Part shown: positions 1 to 7,623 of the stretch, one piece after another
Numbering within the stretch: the first letter of the stretch is position 1
Layout of the letters: each line of letters starts with the position of its first letter
Assembly (NCBI RefSeq): GCF_900302465.1
Contig: NZ_OMOR01000003.1
Coordinates: 1 to 64,000, forward strand
Length of the DNA: 64,000 nt
Reading direction: 5' to 3'
From: Ascidiaceihabitans donghaensis
GTDB taxonomy: Bacteria; Pseudomonadota; Alphaproteobacteria; Rhodobacterales; Rhodobacteraceae
Notes under the pieces: model-generated
Seen by the model: only the letters and a program-made list of their open reading frames with translations
Database searches by the model: none
Told to the model about the DNA's origin: nothing
Translations under genes and position numbers: made by a program

Positions 1-951
1 CGGCGCAGCAATCTGAAACCGGTTCAGTGCGATCTGCGTGTGCTATGCACAGATACCCTGACTTTGCTAAAACGCACGATCGGGGCATCGTACCGGATCA
101 GAACCGATTTTGCGGCCGAACTGGCTCCGGTGATGATTGATCCGGTTCAGCTGCAATCTGCTTTGATGAACCTTGCGCTCAATTCCCGTGACGCAATGGG
201 AAGCGGTGGCGAATTGCTGGTCTCAATTGCCAATGTAGTGATCGACGACAGCTATATGGCGCAAGAAACGGACATTGAGCCGGGTGATTACGTGCGTCTG
301 TCGGTCAGTGATGATGGTGCGGGCATGGGTCTTGAGGCACAACGCCGCGCATTCGAGCCTTTTTTCACAACCAAAGAGGAAGGCGGCGGCACCGGGCTTG
401 GGCTGGCGATGGTGTACGGGTTCGTGCGCCAATCAGGCGGCCACGTGACACTGTATAGCGAATTGGGTCTGGGCACGAGTTTCGGGCTGTATTTTCCCGC
501 TGTTCCGCACGAAATGCTGACAAAAGATGTGCCGCTGGCAGGCCATCAGCACCACGCGCTGCCACGCGGAAACGGCGAAACGATCCTGATCGTGGAAGAC
601 AATCCGCGTGTGCGCAAACTGTCTGTGGAACGCATTCACGATCTGGGCTTTGCGACACTTGAAGCCGAAAATGGCGATCGCGCTTATGAGATGCTGAAAA
701 GTGGTGCGCAGGTGGATTTGGTGTTTTCCGATCTGGTGATGCCCGGAACGCTGAACGGCTATGATCTGGCGGCGAAAATCACAAAGGAATTTCCAGATTT
801 AAAAGTTTTGCTGGCGTCTGGCTATGCCAGCGATGTGATTACAAGTTCAATGGAACACGACGGGCCTTTGGACATTTTGCACAAACCCTACCGCCAGTCC
901 GACTTGGCAAAGCGCCTTCACGCTATGTTGGTGGACACCGCCGAAGACTGA
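1..951 (+). CDS. Hybrid sensor histidine kinase with C-terminal receiver domain (5' partial)
   Basis: The reading frame is open from the first base, so the true start lies outside the window; the GTG at position 40 is only an internal codon. What remains is an HATPase_c ATP-binding domain (N box NLALNSRDA, G1 box DDGAGM, FEPFFTTK and GTGLGLAMV) followed by a linker and a receiver domain (ILIVEDN, phospho-acceptor in VFSDLVMPG, conserved Lys in HKPYR). The phospho-acceptor His and the sensor region are missing because they lie upstream. This architecture is typical of hybrid kinases that hand phosphate to a receiver or phosphotransfer protein. Its 3' end overlaps, tail to tail, the OmpR-type regulator on the other strand by 34 bp, so the two are not co-transcribed. 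Whether they signal to each other is not shown by the sequence. Confidence 0.92.
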   Translation, partial: RRSNLKPVQCDLRVLCTDTLTLLKRTIGASYRIRTDFAAELAPVMIDPVQLQSALMNLALNSRDAMGSGGELLVSIANVVIDDSYMAQETDIEPGDYVRLSVSDDGAGMGLEAQRRAFEPFFTTKEEGGGTGLGLAMVYGFVRQSGGHVTLYSELGLGTSFGLYFPAVPHEMLTKDVPLAGHQHHALPRGNGETILIVEDNPRVRKLSVERIHDLGFATLEAENGDRAYEMLKSGAQVDLVFSDLVMPGTLNGYDLAAKITKEFPDLKVLLASGYASDVITSSMEHDGPLDILHKPYRQSDLAKRLHAMLVDTAED

Positions 952-1673
952 ACAATCTCTACGTTGCTTGCAAAGGTATAGCCGATCCCGCGCACCGTTT
1001 TGATCAGTGTTGGGTTTGCAGGGTTGCGTTCAATCTTTTTGCGCAGGCGTGCGACTTGATTGTCGATAGTCCGGTCCAGAGGGCTCCATTCCAGGCCGCC
1101 GGTTTTATCCATCAGTTGATCGCGGGACAGGACCCGTTTGGGGCTGTTCAAGAACACATTCAGCAGTTTGAAATCACCGCTGGTCAGCTCACATGGCGCG
1201 TTGTCCCGGTCCAGCAGCTCAAGCCGATCAGGAAACGCTGTCATACCATCAAACTTGAAGCGGGGGCTGCCAACGGGGGCATCTGCCGCGGAAACTGGCG
1301 CGGGCGTTGCGGACCGGCGCAACACGCTTCGGATGCGGGCAATCACTTCGCGGACGTGAAAAGGTTTGGTGATGTAATCATCTGCCCCGACTTCCAGTCC
1401 GACAACACGGTCAATCACGTCGTCTTTTCCCGTCACCATAATGATGGGCACTTGCGACACGGTTCGGATTTGCCGTGCGATGTCGATGCCGTTGTCCGCG
1501 CCAAGATGAAGATCCAACGTGACCAAACCAAGCGTGTTTTCCGCCATCACCCGCATGACGTCGGCGCCTGTTTCGGCCTCGACCACCTGCGCGCCTTCGT
1601 CTTCAAGCACATTGCGCAAAAGGGTTCTGATCTTGGGATCGTCTTCAACAACAAGGATCGTTTGATCTTTCAT
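918..1673 (-). CDS. OmpR/PhoB-family response regulator
   Basis: A 251-residue two-domain response regulator. Residues 1-120 form a receiver domain with the acidic pair (VVEDD), phospho-acceptor Asp in LVTLDLHLG, the TGKDD switch region and the conserved Lys in ITKPFH. Residues 150-240 are a winged-helix Trans_reg_C domain (LTSGDFKLLNVF, SRDQLMDK, RTIDNQVARLRKKIE, and the wing TVRGIGYTF). It therefore binds DNA as a phosphorylation-dependent transcription factor. It overlaps the hybrid kinase gene end to end and is divergent from a Crp/FNR regulator, with 174 bp between the starts. That gap holds a 10-bp-period direct repeat of the type such regulators bind, which could serve autoregulation. 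The cognate kinase and target genes cannot be named from sequence alone. Confidence 0.93.
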   Translation of the reverse strand: MKDQTILVVEDDPKIRTLLRNVLEDEGAQVVEAETGADVMRVMAENTLGLVTLDLHLGADNGIDIARQIRTVSQVPIIMVTGKDDVIDRVVGLEVGADDYITKPFHVREVIARIRSVLRRSATPAPVSAADAPVGSPRFKFDGMTAFPDRLELLDRDNAPCELTSGDFKLLNVFLNSPKRVLSRDQLMDKTGGLEWSPLDRTIDNQVARLRKKIERNPANPTLIKTVRGIGYTFASNVEIVQSSAVSTNIA

Positions 1674-1754
1674 ACGGGCCTCGTTGGGTCGGTTGCCTGG
1701 GCGGATTTACGGACAACGCCGGTTGCGTGTCGAAGTGGTGCAAAAGCGGATACG

Positions 1755-1774
1755 TTACAAAAAGATACAAAAAA
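1755..1774. promoter_or_regulatory. 10-bp-period direct repeat, candidate response-regulator operator
   Basis: Two adjacent 10-mers, TTACAAAAAG and ATACAAAAAA, share 8 of 10 bases and sit in the same helical phase between the divergent response-regulator and Crp/FNR genes. OmpR/PhoB-family dimers typically bind tandem half-sites about 10-11 bp apart. No clear -35/-10 pair was recognised next to it. The assignment to the neighbouring regulator is inference. Confidence 0.35.
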
Positions 1775-1847
1775 CGTCTCCCGAACGATAATTCAAAATA
1801 CATATCCAGATCAAGGTGACCTTAAACCAACACAGAGGTCCGCCAAA

Positions 1848-2522
1848 ATGTATGTCACACTTCCCAGCGAATTCACAACGGAACCGTCTGTGGCCCCATT
1901 GGACTGCGCCACGCCCAAAACAACGCAAACACATCTAAAGCCCGGGACCTATCTTTACTTTGAAGGGGATGAGGTCGAATGGCTGTATCAGGTCACGCAC
2001 GGTGTTTTGCGATTGACCCGACTGCTGGCGGACGGACGCCGACAAGTCATCGCCTTTGGTTATCCGGGCGATATTGTGGGCTTTCCGGCAAAGGATTTGC
2101 ATCACACCGATTGCGAGGCACTGACGGATGTGCGGCTGCAACCCTTTCGGCGGGCGCATCTGGAAAGCGGAGATGGCGATCCGGCCCTGCATTGCGCGTT
2201 GCTGCAAGCCGCCTTGCGGGAAATAAGCGCGATGCAGGATCATTTCATGATGCTGGGCCGTAAGTCGGCGACAGAAAAACTGGCTTCGTTTCTGTGTGTG
2301 TTGTCAGATCGTGTTGGCGATGATCATGGGGCTTTTCGCCAGATAAGCCTGCCCATGAGCCGTTCTGACATCGCCGATTTTCTGGGCCTGACCACCGAAA
2401 CCGTCAGCCGCACCTTCACCCAATTGCGCAAAAGCCAGATCATTGCGATCGACAACATTCACACAATAATCATCCAACGCCCCAAAGCGTTGCTTGGCCT
2501 GACAGAAGGTGCGCGCGACTGA
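1848..2522 (+). CDS. Crp/FNR-family transcriptional regulator (FixK-like)
   Basis: A 224-residue regulator with an N-terminal cyclic-nucleotide-binding-type beta roll (about residues 25-110, including HLKPGTYLYFEGDEVEWLY) and a C-terminal Crp-type winged helix. The recognition helix reads TTETVSRTF; the E-x-x-S-R pattern is the FNR-type specificity motif for TTGAT-N4-ATCAA. The cysteine cluster that holds the 4Fe-4S cluster in true FNR is not seen: there is only one Cys in the N-terminal part, so it resembles oxygen-insensitive FixK/DNR-type members. The frame stays open far upstream, antisense to the response regulator, but the ATG at 1848 is preceded by AGAGG and starts the conserved domain. 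A perfect FNR box lies just downstream of the gene, ahead of a universal stress protein, which suggests a local regulon. Confidence 0.88.
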   Translation: MYVTLPSEFTTEPSVAPLDCATPKTTQTHLKPGTYLYFEGDEVEWLYQVTHGVLRLTRLLADGRRQVIAFGYPGDIVGFPAKDLHHTDCEALTDVRLQPFRRAHLESGDGDPALHCALLQAALREISAMQDHFMMLGRKSATEKLASFLCVLSDRVGDDHGAFRQISLPMSRSDIADFLGLTTETVSRTFTQLRKSQIIAIDNIHTIIIQRPKALLGLTEGARD

Positions 2523-2531
2523 ACGCTTTGA

Positions 2532-2545
2532 TTGATCATGATCAA
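2532..2545. promoter_or_regulatory. Perfect FNR/FixK box upstream of the universal stress protein gene
   Basis: The sequence TTGATCATGATCAA matches TTGAT-N4-ATCAA at all ten specified bases and is palindromic throughout. It lies 96 bp before the start codon of the first universal stress protein gene. A TGATAG element about 19 bp after the box could be a -10 region, giving an activator position near -40, as in class II FNR promoters. The Crp/FNR gene immediately upstream has the matching recognition-helix motif. Start-site and binding data are not available from sequence. Confidence 0.75.
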
Positions 2546-2640
2546 TTGCTCCGGTCCGTGCCCTGATAGGCATGAATGGACACACCTAGGGTCAGCGCAT
2601 CAAGACGCTTTGGTCCAGACCCCTTCAAAGGAGATAACCC

Positions 2641-3480
2641 ATGGCCCCCAAGACAATTCTGGTATGCCTCACCACGCCTGATCATGCCAATACGCTGCTG
2701 AAAACAGCAGTGCCGTTGGCGCGCAAACATGGCGCGCATTTGATCGGATTGCATACTATTGAAGCCCTCGTGGTATACCCCGGTATTGCCATGCACATTC
2801 CCGACACAGCCTTTGCATCTTTCAATGAAAGCCAGAAACAAGAGGCCGAAGCCATCAAGGCAGTCTTCGAAAAACACACAGCCATCGAGGATTTCGTAAG
2901 CGAATTTCGTCTGGTCAGGGCCGAGGCACAATCGGCCAGCGCGCGAATGATCGAAAGTGCGCGGGCGGCAGATTTGGTGATTATGGCCCATGAAGACCCC
3001 AACAGCGATCGCTACGATCAGCGTCATGCGCAAACTCAGGTGATCCGCGAAAGCGGGCGCCCCGTGATCGTGGTGCCCCTTGATTATGACGGTCCTGAAA
3101 TCGGCGCAAACATTTTGCTGGGTTGGAGCGATACACGCGAAGCGGCCCGCGCAGCCCATGATATGCTGGGCCTTGCTGATGATGGGGCGGCACTTACGGT
3201 GCTGCGTGTGGGTCCCCCGCCTAAGACAGCGTTCCAGGATTCCAATGCCATCGACACCGTGGAAATGTATGCCCGGCACGGCCTGAAGGCGACGCTGATC
3301 CACCGAGATCCCAAGGGGGAAAGCATTGCAGATGTACTGCAAAATGTTGCCTTTGAAACGGGGGCGGACCTGATCGTGACAGGCGCGTTTGGTCATTCCC
3401 GTGCCTACGACTTTGTTTTGGGGGCCACCACCTATGCCTTGTTACGGGATCAGAAACTGCCGGTTTTGTTCAGCAAATAG
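2641..3480 (+). CDS. Universal stress protein, two UspA domains
   Basis: A 279-residue cytosolic protein made of two tandem UspA folds (about residues 1-145 and 155-279). The second domain ends with the ATP-binding signature GAFGHSRAYDFVLGATT, matching G-x2-G-x9-G-(S/T); the first domain lacks a clear copy, so it may be a structural repeat. Start ATG is preceded by AAAGGAGAT, a strong ribosome-binding site. The promoter carries a perfect FNR box, so expression probably rises under low oxygen through the adjacent Crp/FNR regulator. A second tandem UspA gene lies 1.5 kb downstream. The gene end overlaps the EEP-family gene on the other strand by 11 bp. Function is inferred as stress or energy-limitation survival; no enzymatic activity is implied. 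Confidence 0.9.
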   Translation: MAPKTILVCLTTPDHANTLLKTAVPLARKHGAHLIGLHTIEALVVYPGIAMHIPDTAFASFNESQKQEAEAIKAVFEKHTAIEDFVSEFRLVRAEAQSASARMIESARAADLVIMAHEDPNSDRYDQRHAQTQVIRESGRPVIVVPLDYDGPEIGANILLGWSDTREAARAAHDMLGLADDGAALTVLRVGPPPKTAFQDSNAIDTVEMYARHGLKATLIHRDPKGESIADVLQNVAFETGADLIVTGAFGHSRAYDFVLGATTYALLRDQKLPVLFSK

Positions 3481-4174
3481 CTGCAGGCACCACAATGTCG
3501 GACCATATTGGCAAATGGTCCGACGCCACGCGGGCCAAGGGGCTTTGGTCTACGCCACCGTCGTGAAGCGAAACACCATGAGACAGCGCAAACCGGTCAA
3601 GTGCTGCGATGGGGCGGCGTGCGTGAAAAGATCGTCCGGGGCTGTGTGTTTCAAACCGTGCAGCCAAGGGGTCAAAGCCTTTCGTGGCAGACCATTCGTT
3701 GAAATCGCCGGCTATAACGCAATGCTGATCCGCGGCCGTGGCCCTGTTCAACTTTTCAAGTTGGGCTTGCCTGTCGCGCCGGCGCAAACCCAGATGTGCG
3801 GCAACAACTGTCAGCCCTTCCCCCACATTGACTTTTAAACGTACAGCACCGCGCGGTTCAAATCCCGGCAATTCCAAAAGGTCAACGTGTTGCACCTCAA
3901 TGCCCTTGCGCATCAATATGGCATTGCCATGCCACCCGATACTGACGCTGTTTTGCGATACAGCAACCACATCAAAATCCGTTTGGGCCGCGATCATTGC
4001 ACGCGGTAAAGCAGAGGGGCGTTGGCCCAACCGTTTGTCAGCCTCTTGCAGCACCACAATGTCCGCATTCAATCCATTGATCACGTCCAATGTGCGGCTG
4101 GGCCGTCGTTTCTGGTCAAGACCCCGCGCCTTGCGCATGTTATAGCTTGCGATGCGTATACGAGTTTCGTGCAT
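3470..4174 (-). CDS. Endonuclease/exonuclease/phosphatase (EEP) family hydrolase
   Basis: A 234-residue protein of the EEP metallo-hydrolase fold. The family motifs appear in order: RIASYNMRK (Asn), VVLQEAD (metal-binding Glu), VVAAHLGL, CVIAGDFNEW (Asp/Asn pair) and the terminal VASDHLPIW (catalytic Asp-His). The family cleaves phosphodiester or phosphomonoester bonds in nucleic acids, phosphoinositides or sphingolipids, and the substrate cannot be told from sequence. No signal peptide is seen. I chose the ATG at 4174, directly before the conserved beta strand; an in-frame TTG at 4222 would add 16 residues with no similarity. It is convergent with the universal stress protein gene and divergent from the DUF2238 gene 56 bp away. 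Confidence 0.85.
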   Translation of the reverse strand: MHETRIRIASYNMRKARGLDQKRRPSRTLDVINGLNADIVVLQEADKRLGQRPSALPRAMIAAQTDFDVVAVSQNSVSIGWHGNAILMRKGIEVQHVDLLELPGFEPRGAVRLKVNVGEGLTVVAAHLGLRRRDRQAQLEKLNRATAADQHCVIAGDFNEWSATKGFDPLAARFETHSPGRSFHARRPIAALDRFALSHGVSLHDGGVDQSPLARVASDHLPIWSDIVVPAAIC

Positions 4175-4230
4175 AGTGCCTATATAGGAACGATCACGTT
4201 CGTTTTTAACACCGTCAACCAAGGCCGCCT

Positions 4231-4884
4231 GTGAAACTGATCAAAGACAGCAGTGCAATCATGCTCGTGATCTGGGCGATGCTTTTAAGCACCGCTATGA
4301 TTGCACTTGTGCTGTCGCGCTGGCCTTTGGCCTTTGTCAGCTTTGCCACATTGTTTTTGTCCCTTTTGCCACCGCTGCTTGCGGCACGCTTGTCGCTGAA
4401 ACTGCCATTGCCGTTTTTGTTGTTCACAACCCTGTTTTTCTTTGGGTCGATCTTTCTGGGCGAAGCTTTTGATTTTTACGAACGCCTCTGGTGGTGGGAT
4501 ATCGCATTGCACGGGCTTTCAGCGCTTGGGTTTGGGCTGACGGGGTTTCTGTTTGTTTTCATGTTGTTTGAGGGCGACAGATTTGCGGCCCCACCTTCGG
4601 CCATCGCGTTCATCAGCTTTTGTGTCGCTATGACAGTTGGTGCGATCTGGGAGATTTTTGAATTCGCCATGGATGTGACATTCGGGCTGAATATGCAAAA
4701 GTCGGGTCTGGATGACACCATGGGTGATCTGATTGTTGACGCTTTGGGCGGGCTGATCGGCAGCCTGACGGGCTACGTTTATCTGCGCCATGATGCTGCT
4801 GGATGGCTGGGACGCGGTTTGCGACAATTTATTGATATGAACCAGCGTCTGTACCGAAAGTACAAACAACGCATCAAAAAGTAA
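4231..4884 (+). CDS. DUF2238 (YjdF-like) integral membrane protein
   Basis: A 217-residue multi-pass inner-membrane protein with about six hydrophobic segments. The conserved core RLWWWDIALHG, the following GAIWEIFEFAMD and the motif LDDTMGDLIVDALGG identify the DUF2238/YjdF family; several charged residues (Asp, His, Glu) lie in or near membrane segments, as is usual for it. The biochemical role of the family is unknown to me. The start is a GTG, with an alternative ATG at 4261 that would cut into the first membrane helix. The basic tail (YRKYKQRIKK) is probably cytoplasmic. It sits between two universal stress protein genes and is probably transcribed separately from them. Confidence 0.85.
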   Translation: MKLIKDSSAIMLVIWAMLLSTAMIALVLSRWPLAFVSFATLFLSLLPPLLAARLSLKLPLPFLLFTTLFFFGSIFLGEAFDFYERLWWWDIALHGLSALGFGLTGFLFVFMLFEGDRFAAPPSAIAFISFCVAMTVGAIWEIFEFAMDVTFGLNMQKSGLDDTMGDLIVDALGGLIGSLTGYVYLRHDAAGWLGRGLRQFIDMNQRLYRKYKQRIKK

Positions 4885-4912
4885 CGCATCCTGTCTACTG
4901 TGGCGCGTAGTA

Positions 4913-4926
4913 TTGATCTTTGTCAG
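4913..4926. promoter_or_regulatory. Imperfect FNR/FixK-type box upstream of the second universal stress protein gene
   Basis: TTGATCTTTGTCAG fits the core TTGA-N6-TCAA at seven of eight positions, with the last base differing. It lies 82 bp before the start codon, close to the distance of the perfect box ahead of the first universal stress gene. One near-match can arise by chance; the parallel placement is what supports it. Confidence 0.4.
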
Positions 4927-5007
4927 TTGGTTGACTGCACAAAGTGACACCTTGTCTTGAAAAGACACCGCTTACCCGTTTGAAACTTCTGCCGAAGGAA
5001 AACTGCC

Positions 5008-5853
5008 ATGCACCGCCGCACGATACTTTTTGTTCTAAACACAGACACGCCAGACGCGCAGATTTCGCAGGCTGCCGAAGCGGCCGCGCGTGATGAATCG
5101 CATTTGGTTTGCCTGTTGCTTGGGCAAGCGTCTGCGCTGCCGGTATATGCATATGGCGGTTCACCGTACGGCGGGATGACGATACCGGACAACTGGAACG
5201 AGACGATCGTAGCGGCACAGAACGTGCAAAAGGCCCGCGTGGATGCCATCGAAGCTTTGCTTGCCAAAAGCAACACATCGGGCGACATCCAGTCCGCCCT
5301 TTGTGTGGCCACAGACGTGAAACATCATGTATCCCGTCTTGCCCGTGTCAGTGATGAAGCCTTTTTGGACGCCAGTTTGCGTGATACGCCCGATGTCATG
5401 CGGGAGGCTGTAGCAGGGGTATTGTTCCACTCTCCGATCGGGCTTCGTTTGAACGGGTCAGTCGCCCAGAAAGCCGCCCGCGTGTTTGTGGCATGGAACA
5501 GCAGCGAAGCTGCGGCAACTGCAGTGCATGCAGCATTACCCTATCTGAAAGAGGCAGACGAAATTGTCATTGGGTGCTTTGATCCTGTCATGACGCCTGT
5601 GCAAGACGGGCAGGATCCCGGTGTAGATGTGGCCAAATGGCTAAGCCATCACGGGTGCAATGTGACCGTTTCCCAATACCCGAGCGGTGGCCGCGAATTG
5701 GGGGCATCCATTCAGGAACGCGCCGCAGAAACGGGTGCCGATCTTATTGTGATGGGGGCCTACGGGCACGCCCGTATGATCCAGACCGTTCTGGGTGGCA
5801 CCACCCGCACCATGATTGAACAGGCTGACGTGCCGCTTTTGTTGGCGCACTAA
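5008..5853 (+). CDS. Universal stress protein, two UspA domains (second copy)
   Basis: A 281-residue protein with two UspA folds. The C-terminal domain carries GAYGHARMIQTVLGGTT, the complete ATP-binding signature; the N-terminal domain is more divergent. It differs clearly from the first universal stress protein in this window, so this is an old pair rather than a recent duplication. The start ATG follows GAAGGAAAAC, a good ribosome-binding site. An FNR-like box lies upstream. The gene ends three bases before the stop codon of the convergent SulP permease gene, leaving no room for a separate intergenic terminator. Confidence 0.9.
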   Translation: MHRRTILFVLNTDTPDAQISQAAEAAARDESHLVCLLLGQASALPVYAYGGSPYGGMTIPDNWNETIVAAQNVQKARVDAIEALLAKSNTSGDIQSALCVATDVKHHVSRLARVSDEAFLDASLRDTPDVMREAVAGVLFHSPIGLRLNGSVAQKAARVFVAWNSSEAAATAVHAALPYLKEADEIVIGCFDPVMTPVQDGQDPGVDVAKWLSHHGCNVTVSQYPSGGRELGASIQERAAETGADLIVMGAYGHARMIQTVLGGTTRTMIEQADVPLLLAH

Positions 5854-5856
5854 GGG

Positions 5857-7623
5857 TCAGGCGCTGCCCGGCTGTGCCAAATCAGAAACCTTGTCCGCTT
5901 GGCCGCGCAAAGCACAAAACGCGGCAAACTGTGACAGGTAAACACGTCCCGTCAGATGCTTTAACAAGCCCCCCCTCTGTAGACGGTCCATGACGGGGCC
6001 TTTGACCTCGGACAAAGACAGGTCAATGCCCAGTTCCTTCAGCCTGACGTTGATCAGTTCCAAAGTTTCCAAAGCGCTTAGATCTATCTCGTTCACCGCG
6101 GAACACATCAGAACGACGTGTTTAATGTCGGTGTCATCGATGATGCGGTTGTAGATGTGATCCTCAAGAAAGCGTGCGTTTGCGAAGTATAGGCTTTGGT
6201 CGATGCGCAGGGTCAGAACGGAGGGATCTGTGACAACGTCGTGGCGCAAGATATTGCGGAAATGCTCGGTGCCTTTGATCATTCCGACTTCGGCAATGTG
6301 CGGTCGGGATGTGTCAAACAAGACGATCAGCAAAGATAGCATCACACCAGCCACCACGCCCAGCTCAACGCCAAGTCCCAGCGTCAACACGACGGTGATG
6401 GCTACGGCTCCAAAATCCCGTTTTGAATATGCCCAGCTTTCCCGCAACGTCTTTAAATCCACCAAAGACAACACCGCCACGATGATCGTCGCGGCAAGCG
6501 TCGCTTTGGGCAAAAAATAGATAAGGGGCGTCAGAAAAACCGCGGCCACGGCCAACCCGATCGCCGTAAGGGCCCCCGCCGCAGGGGTTTCCGCGCCTGC
6601 ATCAAAGTTGACCACAGACCGTGAAAACCCACCTGTTACTGGAAACCCGCCTGTCAGCGATGCGCCGATGTTGGCGGCACCCAAGCCAATCAGCTCTTGA
6701 TCCGGATCGATGCGTTGCCGCTTTTTGGTGGCGAGTGTTTGCGCCACAGAAATAGATTCGACAAACCCGATGATCGAAATCAGCGCCGCTGGCCCAAAGA
6801 GAGCAGCCAGAAGGTCCGTTGACACATTCGGCAACGTAAAAGGTGGCAAGCTTTGCGGGACGGCCCCGACAATCTGGACGCCTGTCTGCGCAAGATCAAA
6901 ATGCCACGCCAGCAGCGTCGTTGCGACAACGGCCAGAACCGGGCCTGCTTTTGTCGCAAAATCTGCCGCACCCGGTCGCAGCCCCATGCGGATCAGCGCC
7001 GGCCGCAATCCTTTACGCACCCAGAACAGAAACGCGATGGCGCCCGCTCCGATGGCCAGCGTCAACAGGTTTGTGTCAGACGCATGGCTTAGGATCGACT
7101 CCAGAAGATCCGGCATCGTGTGGCCGTGTGCCTTGATCCCCAGCACGTGTTTGATCTGGCTCATCGCAATAAGAATTCCTGACGCGGTGATGAATCCTGA
7201 AATGACCGGATGGGATAGGAAGTTGGCAATAAACCCCATCCGTAGAACCCCCATCGCCAGCAATATCAGGCCCGACAAACCAGCAAGGCTAAGGGCCGCA
7301 GTGGCGTATCCGACATCAATGGTCTGTGTGACGTCTGCCAATGTTGCTGCCGTCATAAGGGAAACAACGGCCACCGGCCCCACGGCCAACGACCGGCTGG
7401 TGCCGAAAATGCTATACAGAAGGATCGGCACAATCGACGCGTAAAGTCCGGCTTCCGGTGGCAATCCGGCCAGCATGGCATAGGCCAACGACTGCGGGAT
7501 CAGCATGATTGTCACAATGACCGCCGCCGTCAGATCGTTGATCGCGGCGGTACGGGAATACGTCCGCCCCCACGCGAGTATCGGCAAATGACGCGTCAGG
7601 GCATAGGTGTTTGCCATCTTCAC
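5857..7623 (-). CDS. SulP-family anion permease with C-terminal STAS domain
   Basis: A 588-residue SLC26/SulP transporter. Residues 20-430 hold the helical core, with the family signature near the N terminus (IPQSLAYAMLAGLPPEAGLYAS) and the conserved GLVGAANIGASLTGGFPVTGG-like region (here IGLGAANIGAS). Residues 455-570 form a STAS regulatory domain (VLMCSAVNEIDLSALETL). Members move sulfate, bicarbonate or other anions across the inner membrane. Position as the last gene of the persulfide dioxygenase-SQR operon makes sulfate or sulfite a likely substrate, but that is inference. The start is a GTG that overlaps the SQR stop codon in the form GTGA, indicating translational coupling; an ATG two codons later is an alternative. 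Confidence 0.92.
   Translation of the reverse strand: MKMANTYALTRHLPILAWGRTYSRTAAINDLTAAVIVTIMLIPQSLAYAMLAGLPPEAGLYASIVPILLYSIFGTSRSLAVGPVAVVSLMTAATLADVTQTIDVGYATAALSLAGLSGLILLAMGVLRMGFIANFLSHPVISGFITASGILIAMSQIKHVLGIKAHGHTMPDLLESILSHASDTNLLTLAIGAGAIAFLFWVRKGLRPALIRMGLRPGAADFATKAGPVLAVVATTLLAWHFDLAQTGVQIVGAVPQSLPPFTLPNVSTDLLAALFGPAALISIIGFVESISVAQTLATKKRQRIDPDQELIGLGAANIGASLTGGFPVTGGFSRSVVNFDAGAETPAAGALTAIGLAVAAVFLTPLIYFLPKATLAATIIVAVLSLVDLKTLRESWAYSKRDFGAVAITVVLTLGLGVELGVVAGVMLSLLIVLFDTSRPHIAEVGMIKGTEHFRNILRHDVVTDPSVLTLRIDQSLYFANARFLEDHIYNRIIDDTDIKHVVLMCSAVNEIDLSALETLELINVRLKELGIDLSLSEVKGPVMDRLQRGGLLKHLTGRVYLSQFAAFCALRGQADKVSDLAQPGSA

Noticed and set aside
1056-1847. Open frame extending the Crp/FNR gene 264 codons upstream
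   Set aside because: This part is antisense to the response regulator and shows no similarity. The ATG at 1848 with its ribosome-binding site begins the conserved domain.
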